The notes below the pieces were generated by a model. It was given only the letters and a program-made list of their open reading frames with translations, made no database searches and was not told the DNA's origin. A DNA stretch of 64,000 nucleotides from Stentor roeselii (Eukaryota; Ciliophora; Heterotrichea; Heterotrichida; Stentoridae), in contig RSEH01000085.1 of assembly GCA_006503475.1 (NCBI GenBank), positions 1 through 64,000 on the forward strand, in the 5' to 3' direction. The translations under genes were made by a program, and so were the position numbers. Of the stretch, positions 49,901 to 58,214 are shown piece by piece; the stretch's first letter is position 1, and every line of letters begins with the position of its first letter.

Positions 49901-52037
49901 AGAACATTATTAACTCGATTATTGAAATGAACATCTGGTGGAGGTATTTGTTGGTCAAGGAACTTATGACTATAGCTTCTTGTCCTACAACAGTTCCTTT
50001 CGCATATTTCTCAGCAAGTAAACAAATATCCTTATATTTCTTCCCTCCCAAATACGGTAAAAAAGGCAGCATTTTCTGCAATTTATCAGCATAATGCGTA
50101 AAAAGTTTAGAATTTTCCGGCTTATCAAAATAGTTAGATGACAACAAAGCATTAACCAATTCAATAATAGAAGTAAGTAACAAAGGGTCAGTTTTCGGCA
50201 TGATAGAAACATTTAAAATTTCATCTCTGATATCCTGTGCAGTATTATTGATATACTCAACACATTTAAGCCCCCTGCAAAGTCCAGCAAGAGCATCAAT
50301 ATAAGCTTTAAGGAGTTTATAATACATGATTTCCACAGACTCAGCCCCAACACTTCCAGAGCTAAAAGTATATCCATTAGCCTTATAAAACACGAGGTAA
50401 TCCCATATTTCCCTGAGTAATTTCTGATGAATCTCCTCATTAATAAAGACAGAAGTCGAGTGGTCATTACATTTCGAGAGATTTTCAATGATCCTTAAAA
50501 TATATTTCAGTCTTTTGACAGTATCTTTGACGCCTTCTTGATTATTAAGAATGTTATTCGGTTCAGTTTCTCTTTCCATGACTTTTATAAGCTTCGCAGT
50601 GGATTCAGCGATTTTCTTCTTAATCATCATCTGTGCGTTAGTTTTATTTTTCCCTGCACAAGCAACAAGATTAATCATATAAGTATGAGTTTCTCTTTTA
50701 CTATCATCCAAGAGTTCTCCCTTGACAAGACGAAGTTCTTCACTAATAACCTCCGCCTTCATCCAGTCTCCCATGGTATCAATCAACCCACTGAACATCT
50801 CAGTAATATCATATCCCTTACTCAATCTAATAATCCCCTTCAGCAAGTCTCTCGGAATATCATCAACTTTAGGAATTTCAATTTTCGGTAAAATGATAAT
50901 TTTCAGTATTTCTTCAATTTCCTTCGCGATTTCCGGTCCTGAAACAAACAAATCCTGCAAGGTCAAAATGCACTTTTGCCCGAAGTTCCCTTCTTCAACT
51001 TCTGAAAGAGAAGCCAACAGTCTCAAAACAGGATTTCTCATAGTAGGCATATCTTCTATCATCATAACCGCTTCCTGCAGAAAAGAATCAATATGCATGC
51101 GAATTTGGCTTTGCTCTTCAGGTGTATTAGCCTTGAAAATAACAAAGCGATCCGCAGGTCTATCAACGATTTTCGCGACGTCTCTTGCAACGATTTTAAA
51201 CCTTTCTAAGCAGTCAGTGGGTGAATTTTTGGCAAGTTGCATGTTTTTATGAAGGTTGTCAAGTTTCGGCATCGAGTCCGCGTCGTTCGCAGCGGCCAAG
51301 CCTTGAACGACGCTTTTCGCGTTGGTTGAGGCTTCTTTGAAGACAGCTTCGAGAGGTTTGAGTTTTCCTTTGTTGACGGTGGTCTTGACGTCTTTGGTGA
51401 TGACTTCGTTGTTGATCGAGCCCAGGCTGGGAATGGTCTTGATGAAGTAAAACTCGTATTGAGGGACTGATGAACAGAAAGGGTTGTTGTAAACTCGCAG
51501 ACTGTCTAGTCTTTCAAGTCCTTTCAATATGTCTAAAAATTTTTTCAGGTCGTTTGAATTGAAAGTAATTTTGTTGTTTGATAAATCGAGAAGAAGAAGG
51601 TTTTTTAATGATTCTAACTCGTTGAAACCTGCTGATATTTCGTTGAAGTTCAGTAAAAGACGCTCGAGACGGGGAAAACCTTGAAGGTCAGGAATTGATT
51701 TTAAATGGTTTCGGCTTAGGTCTAGCTCTGTTAGGTTCTGTAAGGAAAAGTCAACTTTTGTTATTAGGTTGTTTGAAGCGATTATTGTTGATAAAGTCGT
51801 GAATCTTGATAGAACTGGACCGAGACGGTCTATTGAGTTGTTGCTGACGTCGATTGCTTTTAAGGACTTCCAGGAGATGTATTTTAAACCTTCAAGACTT
51901 TCCAGTTCGAAGATCTTTCCTGAAAAATCGAGTTCTGTGATGTTGCAGTCAATTAAATCACCTCCGCGTTCTTCTGCTATGCGCTTTAGCAAGGCTTCGG
52001 AGAGGACTGAAATTTTAGAGTCGATGCGATCAGCCAT
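46923..52037 (-). CDS. Giant LRR protein with ARM-like and PH-like regions
   Basis: A 1704-residue protein with no intron, the longest here. Residues about 40-215 are leucine-rich repeats (LKAIDVSNNSIDRL, LTELDLSRNHLKSIPDL, LLLLDLSNNKITF) with a cap (LRVYNNPFCSSVPQYEFYFI). Residues about 230-1400 are long helical repeats, ARM/HEAT-like. An acidic/Lys coiled linker lies at about 1075-1165. Near residue 1465 is CPMCGEERFCPQPP, a possible zinc site. Two PH-like beta-rich segments follow (about 1475-1530 and 1600-1690). The C-terminus is Lys/Asn-rich. It may be a scaffold, perhaps of the membrane skeleton or cilium (inference). I do not recognise a named orthologue. The ATG follows ATATAA. Confidence 0.7.
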   Translation of the reverse strand: MADRIDSKISVLSEALLKRIAEERGGDLIDCNITELDFSGKIFELESLEGLKYISWKSLKAIDVSNNSIDRLGPVLSRFTTLSTIIASNNLITKVDFSLQNLTELDLSRNHLKSIPDLQGFPRLERLLLNFNEISAGFNELESLKNLLLLDLSNNKITFNSNDLKKFLDILKGLERLDSLRVYNNPFCSSVPQYEFYFIKTIPSLGSINNEVITKDVKTTVNKGKLKPLEAVFKEASTNAKSVVQGLAAANDADSMPKLDNLHKNMQLAKNSPTDCLERFKIVARDVAKIVDRPADRFVIFKANTPEEQSQIRMHIDSFLQEAVMMIEDMPTMRNPVLRLLASLSEVEEGNFGQKCILTLQDLFVSGPEIAKEIEEILKIIILPKIEIPKVDDIPRDLLKGIIRLSKGYDITEMFSGLIDTMGDWMKAEVISEELRLVKGELLDDSKRETHTYMINLVACAGKNKTNAQMMIKKKIAESTAKLIKVMERETEPNNILNNQEGVKDTVKRLKYILRIIENLSKCNDHSTSVFINEEIHQKLLREIWDYLVFYKANGYTFSSGSVGAESVEIMYYKLLKAYIDALAGLCRGLKCVEYINNTAQDIRDEILNVSIMPKTDPLLLTSIIELVNALLSSNYFDKPENSKLFTHYADKLQKMLPFLPYLGGKKYKDICLLAEKYAKGTVVGQEAIVISSLTNKYLHQMFISIIELIMFFSCKAVEHENEVIRNLCISISKTLNANHREDLLFNCLEIPNDSVKLAVVKCLDKIPVEEIDIEETGHIVRILGSYKNLGVGRTEEVLSQIFLLLSKILDNKEKCDDFRGKFGEMVITECLGILMRNQQRNLHDNDEENHEKLYLTISGVHFLKKCSSADELHPFMENVRAEEMMRLILKSEESYGTYLNVAVDIERTYIGSNVEPLLMCFNSAKHLNPYREVTYRVLQQIANVLQEVQVEDPYVLNPKAPNQLESLISFNQQLMETRKNIENSSWPENSFIEIKNIPKLNAQHLKFKNMKGITIILNFLLGRASMKLIEVEKQLTKEFDPRFDKEEFRNKMYFKVDEITKKYEEQKKKADEAENKAMEDEVEIDDETKDPMFLKRAMQEQDLYCEAADDGTGDEYLDSMEAEFEKDEIKLRARILSTFMRILIAAIELGPAETRLDAVKHLKDMKNFKSLTKLCATTGWKHSTLGAKYLRIVKHIIKISPINNFCPKEDVIMYETISLVLNQILGIIRVKINNCERDELTKEDHFLIKEISGVGAILCSSVYNFQWSNEIQGIYKERTSVLIKSVQEQAAAYILELIIPLKNVEKYVEILFYDMTSRERMKKESYDISDEIVEYMEIARKDIGDILATYIALSDSCKYRVLEMCKIGVIFHDKIFNVTYLQDIMNKSSMYLFAIELSKLMKKNHLEFKMTQNEIQERIVNISWGDYCEFNSNSLKKILILVTCRCLYLLNPCTSPPCPMCGEERFCPQPPTYKSHIEFSDISKIITFPGFPQMFSVSYGNQKSEEGFLFISKTYSGGLEIANTLISIKEEFSQSSLDDDFNMNENMKHIMDKNLLLSLEKIVDPSQGKPIFSIYCSLNPETSILSIVEGMKIFKRGTFCILTDKNLLFALDVNFKKWSLGNVDHVSSIFSVRNKFELAQSGRASIKNEGDCKFYLEVDGSSNVFWFGDDFTLEIFQRHVMKALYKIKGGNKVGGKNDKKNKK

Positions 52038-52103
52038 TTATATTGAAAGGAGAAAGTTGATTAAATTGCCTATTTAAAATCTTTATAATAAAATTACCTA
52101 AAA

Positions 52104-54092
52104 ATGTGGATTTTCCTTTTCCTGATCTTTTTGGTCTTTTTTTTATTTTTGTACTGGTTGCGTCGAAAGCCAGAATCGAAGACGTTGATCAGTCCAAGTC
52201 ACCCGGACTACCTGGAAATCCAACAAGAGCTAATAAACGGGCTTCCCCCTTCATACGATGTGCCGAATTCATCTTTTCGCATCTTTTCCCGAGACTCCTG
52301 TGAATACATCGAGCACATCTCAGACTCGCTAGTCACTTATCTGAAATCTTTCCACTTCCTCGGCATCGACATTGAAGAATTCCGACAATCTTCTTATACC
52401 GGGTCAATTTGTTTGCTTCAGATTTCAACTCCAGACAAGACATTGATAATCGATGCCTTGAAAGCGAAAAAAGAAATTTCAAAACTTGCAGATATTTTTC
52501 TCGATCCAGGAATTACGAAAGTCTTTCACGGGTGCTTCAATGACTTACAATGGCTGCAGAGAGACTTTTCATTGGTCTGTGTGAATGTTTTTGACACTCA
52601 AATCGCGGCGAAGATGAGAAAAATGACGAAACTTGGACTGAACAGTCTTTGGGAAAGGTACTGTGATTTTTCCATGTCAAGTGAAAATAAGAAAAAAATG
52701 CAGTTGTCTAATTGGCTTCAAAGGCCTCTGACGACTGAGCAGATTGAATACGCTGCAATTGACTCGCATTTTTTAGTCTTTTTGATGAAAGTCATGATTC
52801 AAGAACTCAGTGAAAAAGATTTGATGAAAATTCGAAATGAAACTAATAAAATTTGTCTTCAGAGATATTATCTTAAAGTCAATTCTGAATATTGTCAAGG
52901 ACTGTTTAAAGAAAATTTTTCTGGCGAAAATGATTTGAATCTTGCTGCAAATTTCACGAAATTGATCAAGTTTCTGGATATTGTCGCGAATAGTAAAAAA
53001 ATTGAAATTTCTCAACTTGCACCTTTGACTCAAATTGTTAAACTTCTGAAATCTGCTTGTTTTAAGGAAGAAAATTTAAAAACGCTTTTACCTTGTCCTG
53101 CACTTGCAGAGTTTTACCCTGAAATTCAGCAGATGTTGGAAAATCCTGCTTTTCATTCAGAGATTTCTGATAAGTCACTAATTGGAACTGCTTTAAAAAA
53201 ACAGCAGAAGCAAGAAAGATATCAAAATTTCTTGAAAAAATATACGATTTCAGGAAAAGTGTTTGAAAATTGCCAAATTCAGCTTCCGAATGGAGAAATT
53301 CTTTGTTATGCTAACTCAAAAAAGGCTAAATGGTATCTTGATCGGTCTTTAGCTACTGTTATCTCTTCAGACCCACTTGTGGTCAGGCTTAACTTTGAAC
53401 CTAGTTTTAAGTCTGAGGTTGACGATAGAGATAGGAAGTTCTTTAAAAAGGAAAAAAAAAATGAATGTGTTGTTTGTGGATCTGCTGAAAGTTTTCTTCG
53501 GTATCGAGTGGTTCCATTGCTTTACAGACAATACTTTCCTGAAGAATTCAAAAACTACTGCAGACATGATGTTTTATTGCTCTGCGCTTCTTGTCACGAA
53601 CTCTGCAACAAACAATCCGAAACTCTAAAAAGAAAAATCTCAGAAGACTACCAAGTCCCTCTATTATCCTACTCCCCAGCCAAGCAATTCAAAGAAAAAG
53701 TTCAATCAATCCGAAAAATTTGCACAAGTTTAAAGAAAAATTCTAAAAAAATCCCAGAATCAAGAAAAAAAGACCTGTTGAGTCAAGTTCAAGATTTCAT
53801 TTCAGCCTATTGCGAAAAAATTCAAGAGTTTCAAGATAAAAGCACTGAAGAAAATTCTGAACTTCTTTTAAATGAAACAGTTTTTCAGCAAATTCTTGAA
53901 AGTTTTGAAAAAGTTGACTGGAAAAATGAAGAGATTAACAATCATGGAAGACTGGTGATGGAAAAGGTGAAGGATGTTAAAGAATTTGTTTATTTGTGGA
54001 AAAAGTCTTTTGTTTCTAACATGCGGCCGAGGTTTTTACCTGAGTCTTGGATTGAAGATGTAAATTTAGGTTCTGAAATTTACAGCAATTAA
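52104..54092 (+). CDS. EXD2-like 3'-5' exonuclease with membrane anchor
   Basis: A 662-residue protein. Residues 1-18 form a transmembrane anchor (WIFLFLIFLVFFLFLYW). Residues about 58-235 are a DEDDy exonuclease domain: Asp89 and Glu91 (GIDIEEF), Asp147 (FNDLQWL), Tyr216 and Asp220 (YAAID). All five catalytic positions are present. A helical middle follows. Near residue 450 a Cys/His cluster (ECVVCGSAESFLRYRVVPLL, CRHDVLLLCASCHELC) resembles the HNH-like C-terminal domain of animal EXD2, a mitochondrial outer-membrane-anchored nuclease acting on RNA or DNA. The same order of anchor, exonuclease and HNH-like domain supports orthology. The stop overlaps the convergent SNX stop by 4 nt. Confidence 0.85.
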   Translation: MWIFLFLIFLVFFLFLYWLRRKPESKTLISPSHPDYLEIQQELINGLPPSYDVPNSSFRIFSRDSCEYIEHISDSLVTYLKSFHFLGIDIEEFRQSSYTGSICLLQISTPDKTLIIDALKAKKEISKLADIFLDPGITKVFHGCFNDLQWLQRDFSLVCVNVFDTQIAAKMRKMTKLGLNSLWERYCDFSMSSENKKKMQLSNWLQRPLTTEQIEYAAIDSHFLVFLMKVMIQELSEKDLMKIRNETNKICLQRYYLKVNSEYCQGLFKENFSGENDLNLAANFTKLIKFLDIVANSKKIEISQLAPLTQIVKLLKSACFKEENLKTLLPCPALAEFYPEIQQMLENPAFHSEISDKSLIGTALKKQQKQERYQNFLKKYTISGKVFENCQIQLPNGEILCYANSKKAKWYLDRSLATVISSDPLVVRLNFEPSFKSEVDDRDRKFFKKEKKNECVVCGSAESFLRYRVVPLLYRQYFPEEFKNYCRHDVLLLCASCHELCNKQSETLKRKISEDYQVPLLSYSPAKQFKEKVQSIRKICTSLKKNSKKIPESRKKDLLSQVQDFISAYCEKIQEFQDKSTEENSELLLNETVFQQILESFEKVDWKNEEINNHGRLVMEKVKDVKEFVYLWKKSFVSNMRPRFLPESWIEDVNLGSEIYSN

Positions 54093-55270
54093 ATTAAAAT
54101 TAGCTTAAAATTTTCTAGAAGGATCGAACAGCTGCTGTCGTATTTCTCGTATGTCCTTCGGAGGACTTCCATGTACTCACTTTTCATCTCGTTTTTAAAG
54201 TTTGGGTAGTCTAGGTTTAAGACCAGGGCAGAAGTGATGTCTAGGATTATTTGAAGACTTTCTACCATTTCAGTAAGATTTTTTATCTCGCTTTCTGATT
54301 TTCCGATGTAGAATTCTGTAGGTTTTTTCTGAAACAGCTTGAAAATTTTCGACTTCCTTGGAAAGTTCTGTATTTTTTCCTTTTCCAGTTCAATTTTATT
54401 AATTAACTGAGACTTGTATTTCTGTAAGTCATACTGTTTGAAAATACTCTCAATAGTTCCAGAAATCATCAAACTTGTATTTTTACACCAATAGTTCAAC
54501 TCACTGAACGGATCATCAATATTTTTCAGTACAGCCTTAGAAGGACTATCTTCAAGATAAACCTTAATATCATTGATTCCCTTGACCATCCTAGCAATTC
54601 CAGCAGTATCTTGTTGAATCAAGACACTTTGTTCACAACAAAGTTTTGAAACATTTTCCAAATTCGATATCCCATAATTTAAATGTCCAAGAACCACTCC
54701 AATTTCCTTTTCAACTTCTGAGTCCCTTCGATATTCCAAGTACTTCTCAAAAACAATCTGGTACTTTTCACTAATATTTTTAAAGTTAATAGCCCTTGAA
54801 GCCAATTCAGACTTATGAAAATTTTTCCCTCCTCTTAAAAAAGTCTGAACTTCTTCAGAGGAATACAAAAAGTCATTCGATGCAACTTTTCGGATGAAAA
54901 ATTCTAGCTGGCTTCTGCGACTTTCCACAAATGAAGTCTCTAAATTTCCCTTTTTGGAGATTACGATTGTTTGTTTCGGTGGAAGTAAAGGAATCGAGCA
55001 GCCTGGCCATTGAGAAATTAATGATTTTCTTAATGCGAAGAACTCTTTGTAACGCCTTTGCGATTCAAACTTCCCGAGACTGTCTTTTCCTGTGAGTAAA
55101 TAACAGATGTGCTTTGAGAATAAGGTGCTATGCATTCTTGGCTCTGATACTATTATTCCTGATTGGTCCTGAGGATAGTAAATCGTCTTGAAGCTCTTTT
55201 CTTGTCCTTCATAACTGAAAACGCCACTAGTTACACTAGATCCGAAAGACCCACTCAAAACATTTTCCAT
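54089..55270 (-). CDS. PX-domain sorting nexin
   Basis: A 393-residue protein. Residues about 36-140 are a PX domain (ICYLLTGKDSLGKFESQRRYKEFFALRKSL, PLLPPKQ proline loop, RRSQLEFFIRKVASNDFL). The basic RRYKEF motif and the PPK loop are those that bind PI3P. Residues about 150-390 are helical like a BAR domain. Together this is the SNX-BAR layout of endosomal sorting nexins (SNX4/7/30 type is a guess). The C-terminal helices end at the TTAA shared with the EXD2 gene. The ATG follows GAATAAAT. It shares a 21-nt gap with the divergent IQ-motif gene. Confidence 0.82.
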   Translation of the reverse strand: MENVLSGSFGSSVTSGVFSYEGQEKSFKTIYYPQDQSGIIVSEPRMHSTLFSKHICYLLTGKDSLGKFESQRRYKEFFALRKSLISQWPGCSIPLLPPKQTIVISKKGNLETSFVESRRSQLEFFIRKVASNDFLYSSEEVQTFLRGGKNFHKSELASRAINFKNISEKYQIVFEKYLEYRRDSEVEKEIGVVLGHLNYGISNLENVSKLCCEQSVLIQQDTAGIARMVKGINDIKVYLEDSPSKAVLKNIDDPFSELNYWCKNTSLMISGTIESIFKQYDLQKYKSQLINKIELEKEKIQNFPRKSKIFKLFQKKPTEFYIGKSESEIKNLTEMVESLQIILDITSALVLNLDYPNFKNEMKSEYMEVLRRTYEKYDSSCSILLENFKLILI

Positions 55271-55291
55271 ATTTATTCTCTCCTAAGCTTA
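55271..55291. promoter_or_regulatory. 21-nt gap between divergent start codons
   Basis: Only 21 nt lie between the ATGs of the sorting nexin (minus) and the IQ protein (plus). The minus reading has GAATAAAT next to its ATG; the plus reading has TAAGCTTA next to its own. Confidence 0.5.
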
Positions 55292-58105
55292 ATGAAAAGT
55301 GCCAAACAGCCATCAGGTCCCTTAATAAAAAAAGTGCCAGACGCCCAAGCCCTCAAAGAGCAAGACGCGAAATTCCGGTCAACATTCGTACAAGAAATGC
55401 GTTCATCATCCCCACCAAGATCAGAGCCAGTAGTTCTCCCAGAGGCCATCGTAGTTCCAGGAGTCTCTGCCCCGACAGCCCCAAAGCCCCTGCCGCTGGT
55501 GCAACCAGCGGCCAAATCAGGAGTCTCTTCATCGAAAGCTCCAGCCAAGAAAGCAGCTGCAAAGTCTTCAGCCAAGTCGGGAAGTAAAGCTGGTTCAAAG
55601 TCCGGTTCAAAAACATCTGCAAAGTCTGGAGTCAAAGCTGGAGGCAAGTCAGGTGCAAAAGTTGGAACCTTGATAATGAAACGTTCAGAGCCTTTGAACC
55701 TTGAAAGTCTGACAAGCAGAGAAGAATTAAAAGAACCAGAAGAATCAAAATCATTGACTCAGAGAGACTTAAAGCCAGAAGAGCCAAAGCAAGGTGTTGA
55801 TGAAGGTGTCCAAGATGCTGATTTTCAAGACTATCTCAGAAAACAAGAAAGTGAAAAGTTGTCATTAGAGAAGGTCGTGAATGACTCTTTAAGTATCGCA
55901 AGTCGAGTCCCTCCTGTCGTGAAACTTCTTCAAACTTTAGCCTTTAAAAGACTTGTGAAGCCAGTTCCTGACCTTTATTTTTGTGAAAGTCTTTCAAGTG
56001 TCTTTGCAACTGACCGAAAGCCTTGCAAGGACTTGAAAGTTGCGAAGTTAGACGTGATGAAGTTCGCAGTGATTACAAAGCCGCAAATCAGTTTTTTGTT
56101 TACTGAGACCCAAGCTTTTCGAATAGTTAACAAGCCGAACCCGCGGATATCTTTCACTGAGCAAGTAGTTGAGAGTTATTCAGTGATGCATGTACCTCAA
56201 CGTAACTTGTTCATGATTGATACTCATTGTCTCTCTTTTGAAGTACGAGAAAAGCCTGTGATTGACTTTTTTCTTTACATTCCTTTTGAAAACTTCCCAT
56301 TGGCACCGACTTTAGAAGTCATTGAAGAGTTTGACTTATTGAAATTTCAAGTCCGTGCAATAACAACTCACTGTTTGAACTACAAAATCACTGAAAAACC
56401 GGCAGTCGACATGGTCTTCGATGAAGACTGCTTCACTTCTAAATTCCCTGTACTCGTCCCTTCAGTCAAACTCATGAAAAACTTGCAAATCGAAGAGGAA
56501 GACTGGAAGATAAGACGAGGACCACCTGTAATTGAAATCCTTGCAACTCTTGACTTTGAAATGACAGAAAAACCTGAAGTTGATATCTTTTTTTATCAAA
56601 GGGAGTTCGTCGAGATGTGTCTTCAAACTGATGAGATTTTAGAGGAAAATAAAGAAAATGATGAAAACCAGGAAAATAATGATGTGCTTACTTTTGATGA
56701 GTTTATCGCGAAAATAGAAGTCACTCCGAAAAACGCGAATACTGTCAACTTTCAGTTTGTTGATGAAGCGCTGCAGAAAATGACTGAAATGGAGACTATT
56801 AAAAAAGAAGTTAAAGATAGAGAAAATCTCAAGTTTAAAAGAAATAAAGCCGCTGGAAGGATCCAGGCATGGGTTCGTGGCTTTTTGGCCAGACGGAAAT
56901 ATATTCCTCCTATTTTAGAGGTTTATAAAGAACGGCTTAGAAGTAGAAAACTTCGAGAAATCGCTGGAAGGATCAAAAAGTCCTGGGCACCTTATGTTGT
57001 TTTAAATGCTTTACAGAAGTGGTATCAGGTAAAATTAAGAGAAAAACAAAGACTTTTCAGACTTTTTCTAAATTTTTCCGCGATTAGTATACAAAAGCAA
57101 TGGAGAGGTTTTATTATCAGGAAGTTTTATCGAGAAAAACTGATGAAAAGAGCTAAGGGCAAGATCAAGTTAAGAAGAATGTTAAGGAACTGGAAGTGCA
57201 GAAAGATTATGTCGACTAGAAGGTTGAAGCATATCCTTAAAGGACTTAAGGACACCAAGCAGTTGATACTTGAGATACAATATGAAAGATCCTCAGCTAA
57301 AATGTATCAACAGCTTCAAGCCCAGCTGGTTTCTTATTCAAACAAGCTCCGCACTGACTTCAACACTCTTTACCAAAGCGGCAAATGGACAAACCTTCCA
57401 AGCCAAAGAGACAGCATCTCGATGTTAGACTCTGTCAGTTCATTTAAATTCAACCAAAAAGAAGAGCCAACTGAATTCGTCCCAACACAGCCCAGGCCTC
57501 CTCTGAACAGAGAAGACATCCCCATCCGCCCATTGGCCATGAACTACGAAGACCTTCTTAAAGACTTCCCTGAACAGCCACTCACAACACCCCCAGCGAA
57601 GCCTAGAAGAAAAAAACTACGACGTCAAGATGAGAAAAAAATTGAAGAAAGCCCTAAAGTCTTTGTTTTTAATGAAAATCTTGAAGAAGTCAGACAAGAT
57701 GACGTCCCCAAGCCACCACCTCAACCGAAAAATTTTTTGAAGAGAAAGTCGAAATCAGTTAAACCTCAGAAAGTTGACTGGAAAGTAAAAAAAAGAATTG
57801 ATTGCTGGCTGCCTAAGGAAAAAATGAAGAAAAAAGAACCGAGCTTTGAAATTCAGAATATTATTCCCAGGGGGGACTTCTTGAGTCTTGAAGAAATTGA
57901 AAAGGAATATAGGAATGATCTTAGTGCCTGGATTAGTCTTGAATTGTTTTTTGATAGGGCTGAAAGGGATGAGTCGAAAGTTCCTCAGATTGGGGTTGAC
58001 TCGATTTGTTTGAAAAGATATGCGGAAAGTAATCATACTGGTCATATTGAGGATATGGAAAGTCATTATGCGTATTTGTGTAGTGAGGATGTACTTAGTG
58101 GGTAG
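55292..58105 (+). CDS. IQ-motif protein with novel KP-x-x-D repeats
   Basis: A 937-residue protein. Residues about 50-130 are Ala/Pro/Val-rich and then Ser-Lys-Gly-rich (SKSGSKAGSKSG repeats). Residues about 220-440 hold 6-7 copies of a 35-45-residue unit with the core K-P-x-x-D-x-x-F: VKPVPDLYFCESL, NKPNPRISFTE, EKPVIDFFLYIPF, EKPAVDMVFDEDCF, EKPEVDIFFYQREF. Residues about 525-680 contain IQ calmodulin-binding motifs (AAGRIQAWVRGFLARRKY; AISIQKQWRGFIIRKFY). A Pro-rich tail and a final acidic helix follow. IQ proteins link calmodulin/centrin to the cytoskeleton. An ATG at 55163 would overlap the neighbour, so I start at 55292. Confidence 0.7.
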   Translation: MKSAKQPSGPLIKKVPDAQALKEQDAKFRSTFVQEMRSSSPPRSEPVVLPEAIVVPGVSAPTAPKPLPLVQPAAKSGVSSSKAPAKKAAAKSSAKSGSKAGSKSGSKTSAKSGVKAGGKSGAKVGTLIMKRSEPLNLESLTSREELKEPEESKSLTQRDLKPEEPKQGVDEGVQDADFQDYLRKQESEKLSLEKVVNDSLSIASRVPPVVKLLQTLAFKRLVKPVPDLYFCESLSSVFATDRKPCKDLKVAKLDVMKFAVITKPQISFLFTETQAFRIVNKPNPRISFTEQVVESYSVMHVPQRNLFMIDTHCLSFEVREKPVIDFFLYIPFENFPLAPTLEVIEEFDLLKFQVRAITTHCLNYKITEKPAVDMVFDEDCFTSKFPVLVPSVKLMKNLQIEEEDWKIRRGPPVIEILATLDFEMTEKPEVDIFFYQREFVEMCLQTDEILEENKENDENQENNDVLTFDEFIAKIEVTPKNANTVNFQFVDEALQKMTEMETIKKEVKDRENLKFKRNKAAGRIQAWVRGFLARRKYIPPILEVYKERLRSRKLREIAGRIKKSWAPYVVLNALQKWYQVKLREKQRLFRLFLNFSAISIQKQWRGFIIRKFYREKLMKRAKGKIKLRRMLRNWKCRKIMSTRRLKHILKGLKDTKQLILEIQYERSSAKMYQQLQAQLVSYSNKLRTDFNTLYQSGKWTNLPSQRDSISMLDSVSSFKFNQKEEPTEFVPTQPRPPLNREDIPIRPLAMNYEDLLKDFPEQPLTTPPAKPRRKKLRRQDEKKIEESPKVFVFNENLEEVRQDDVPKPPPQPKNFLKRKSKSVKPQKVDWKVKKRIDCWLPKEKMKKKEPSFEIQNIIPRGDFLSLEEIEKEYRNDLSAWISLELFFDRAERDESKVPQIGVDSICLKRYAESNHTGHIEDMESHYAYLCSEDVLSG

Positions 58106-58214
58106 ATAGGATATTTGGTTAATTGAAGTGTATTTTTAAGATGGTCTGGGTTCAAACATCCACATAACTTAAGTCAATTCCTCTAAATCCATTCAACCAT
58201 CTAAATCCAAATAA

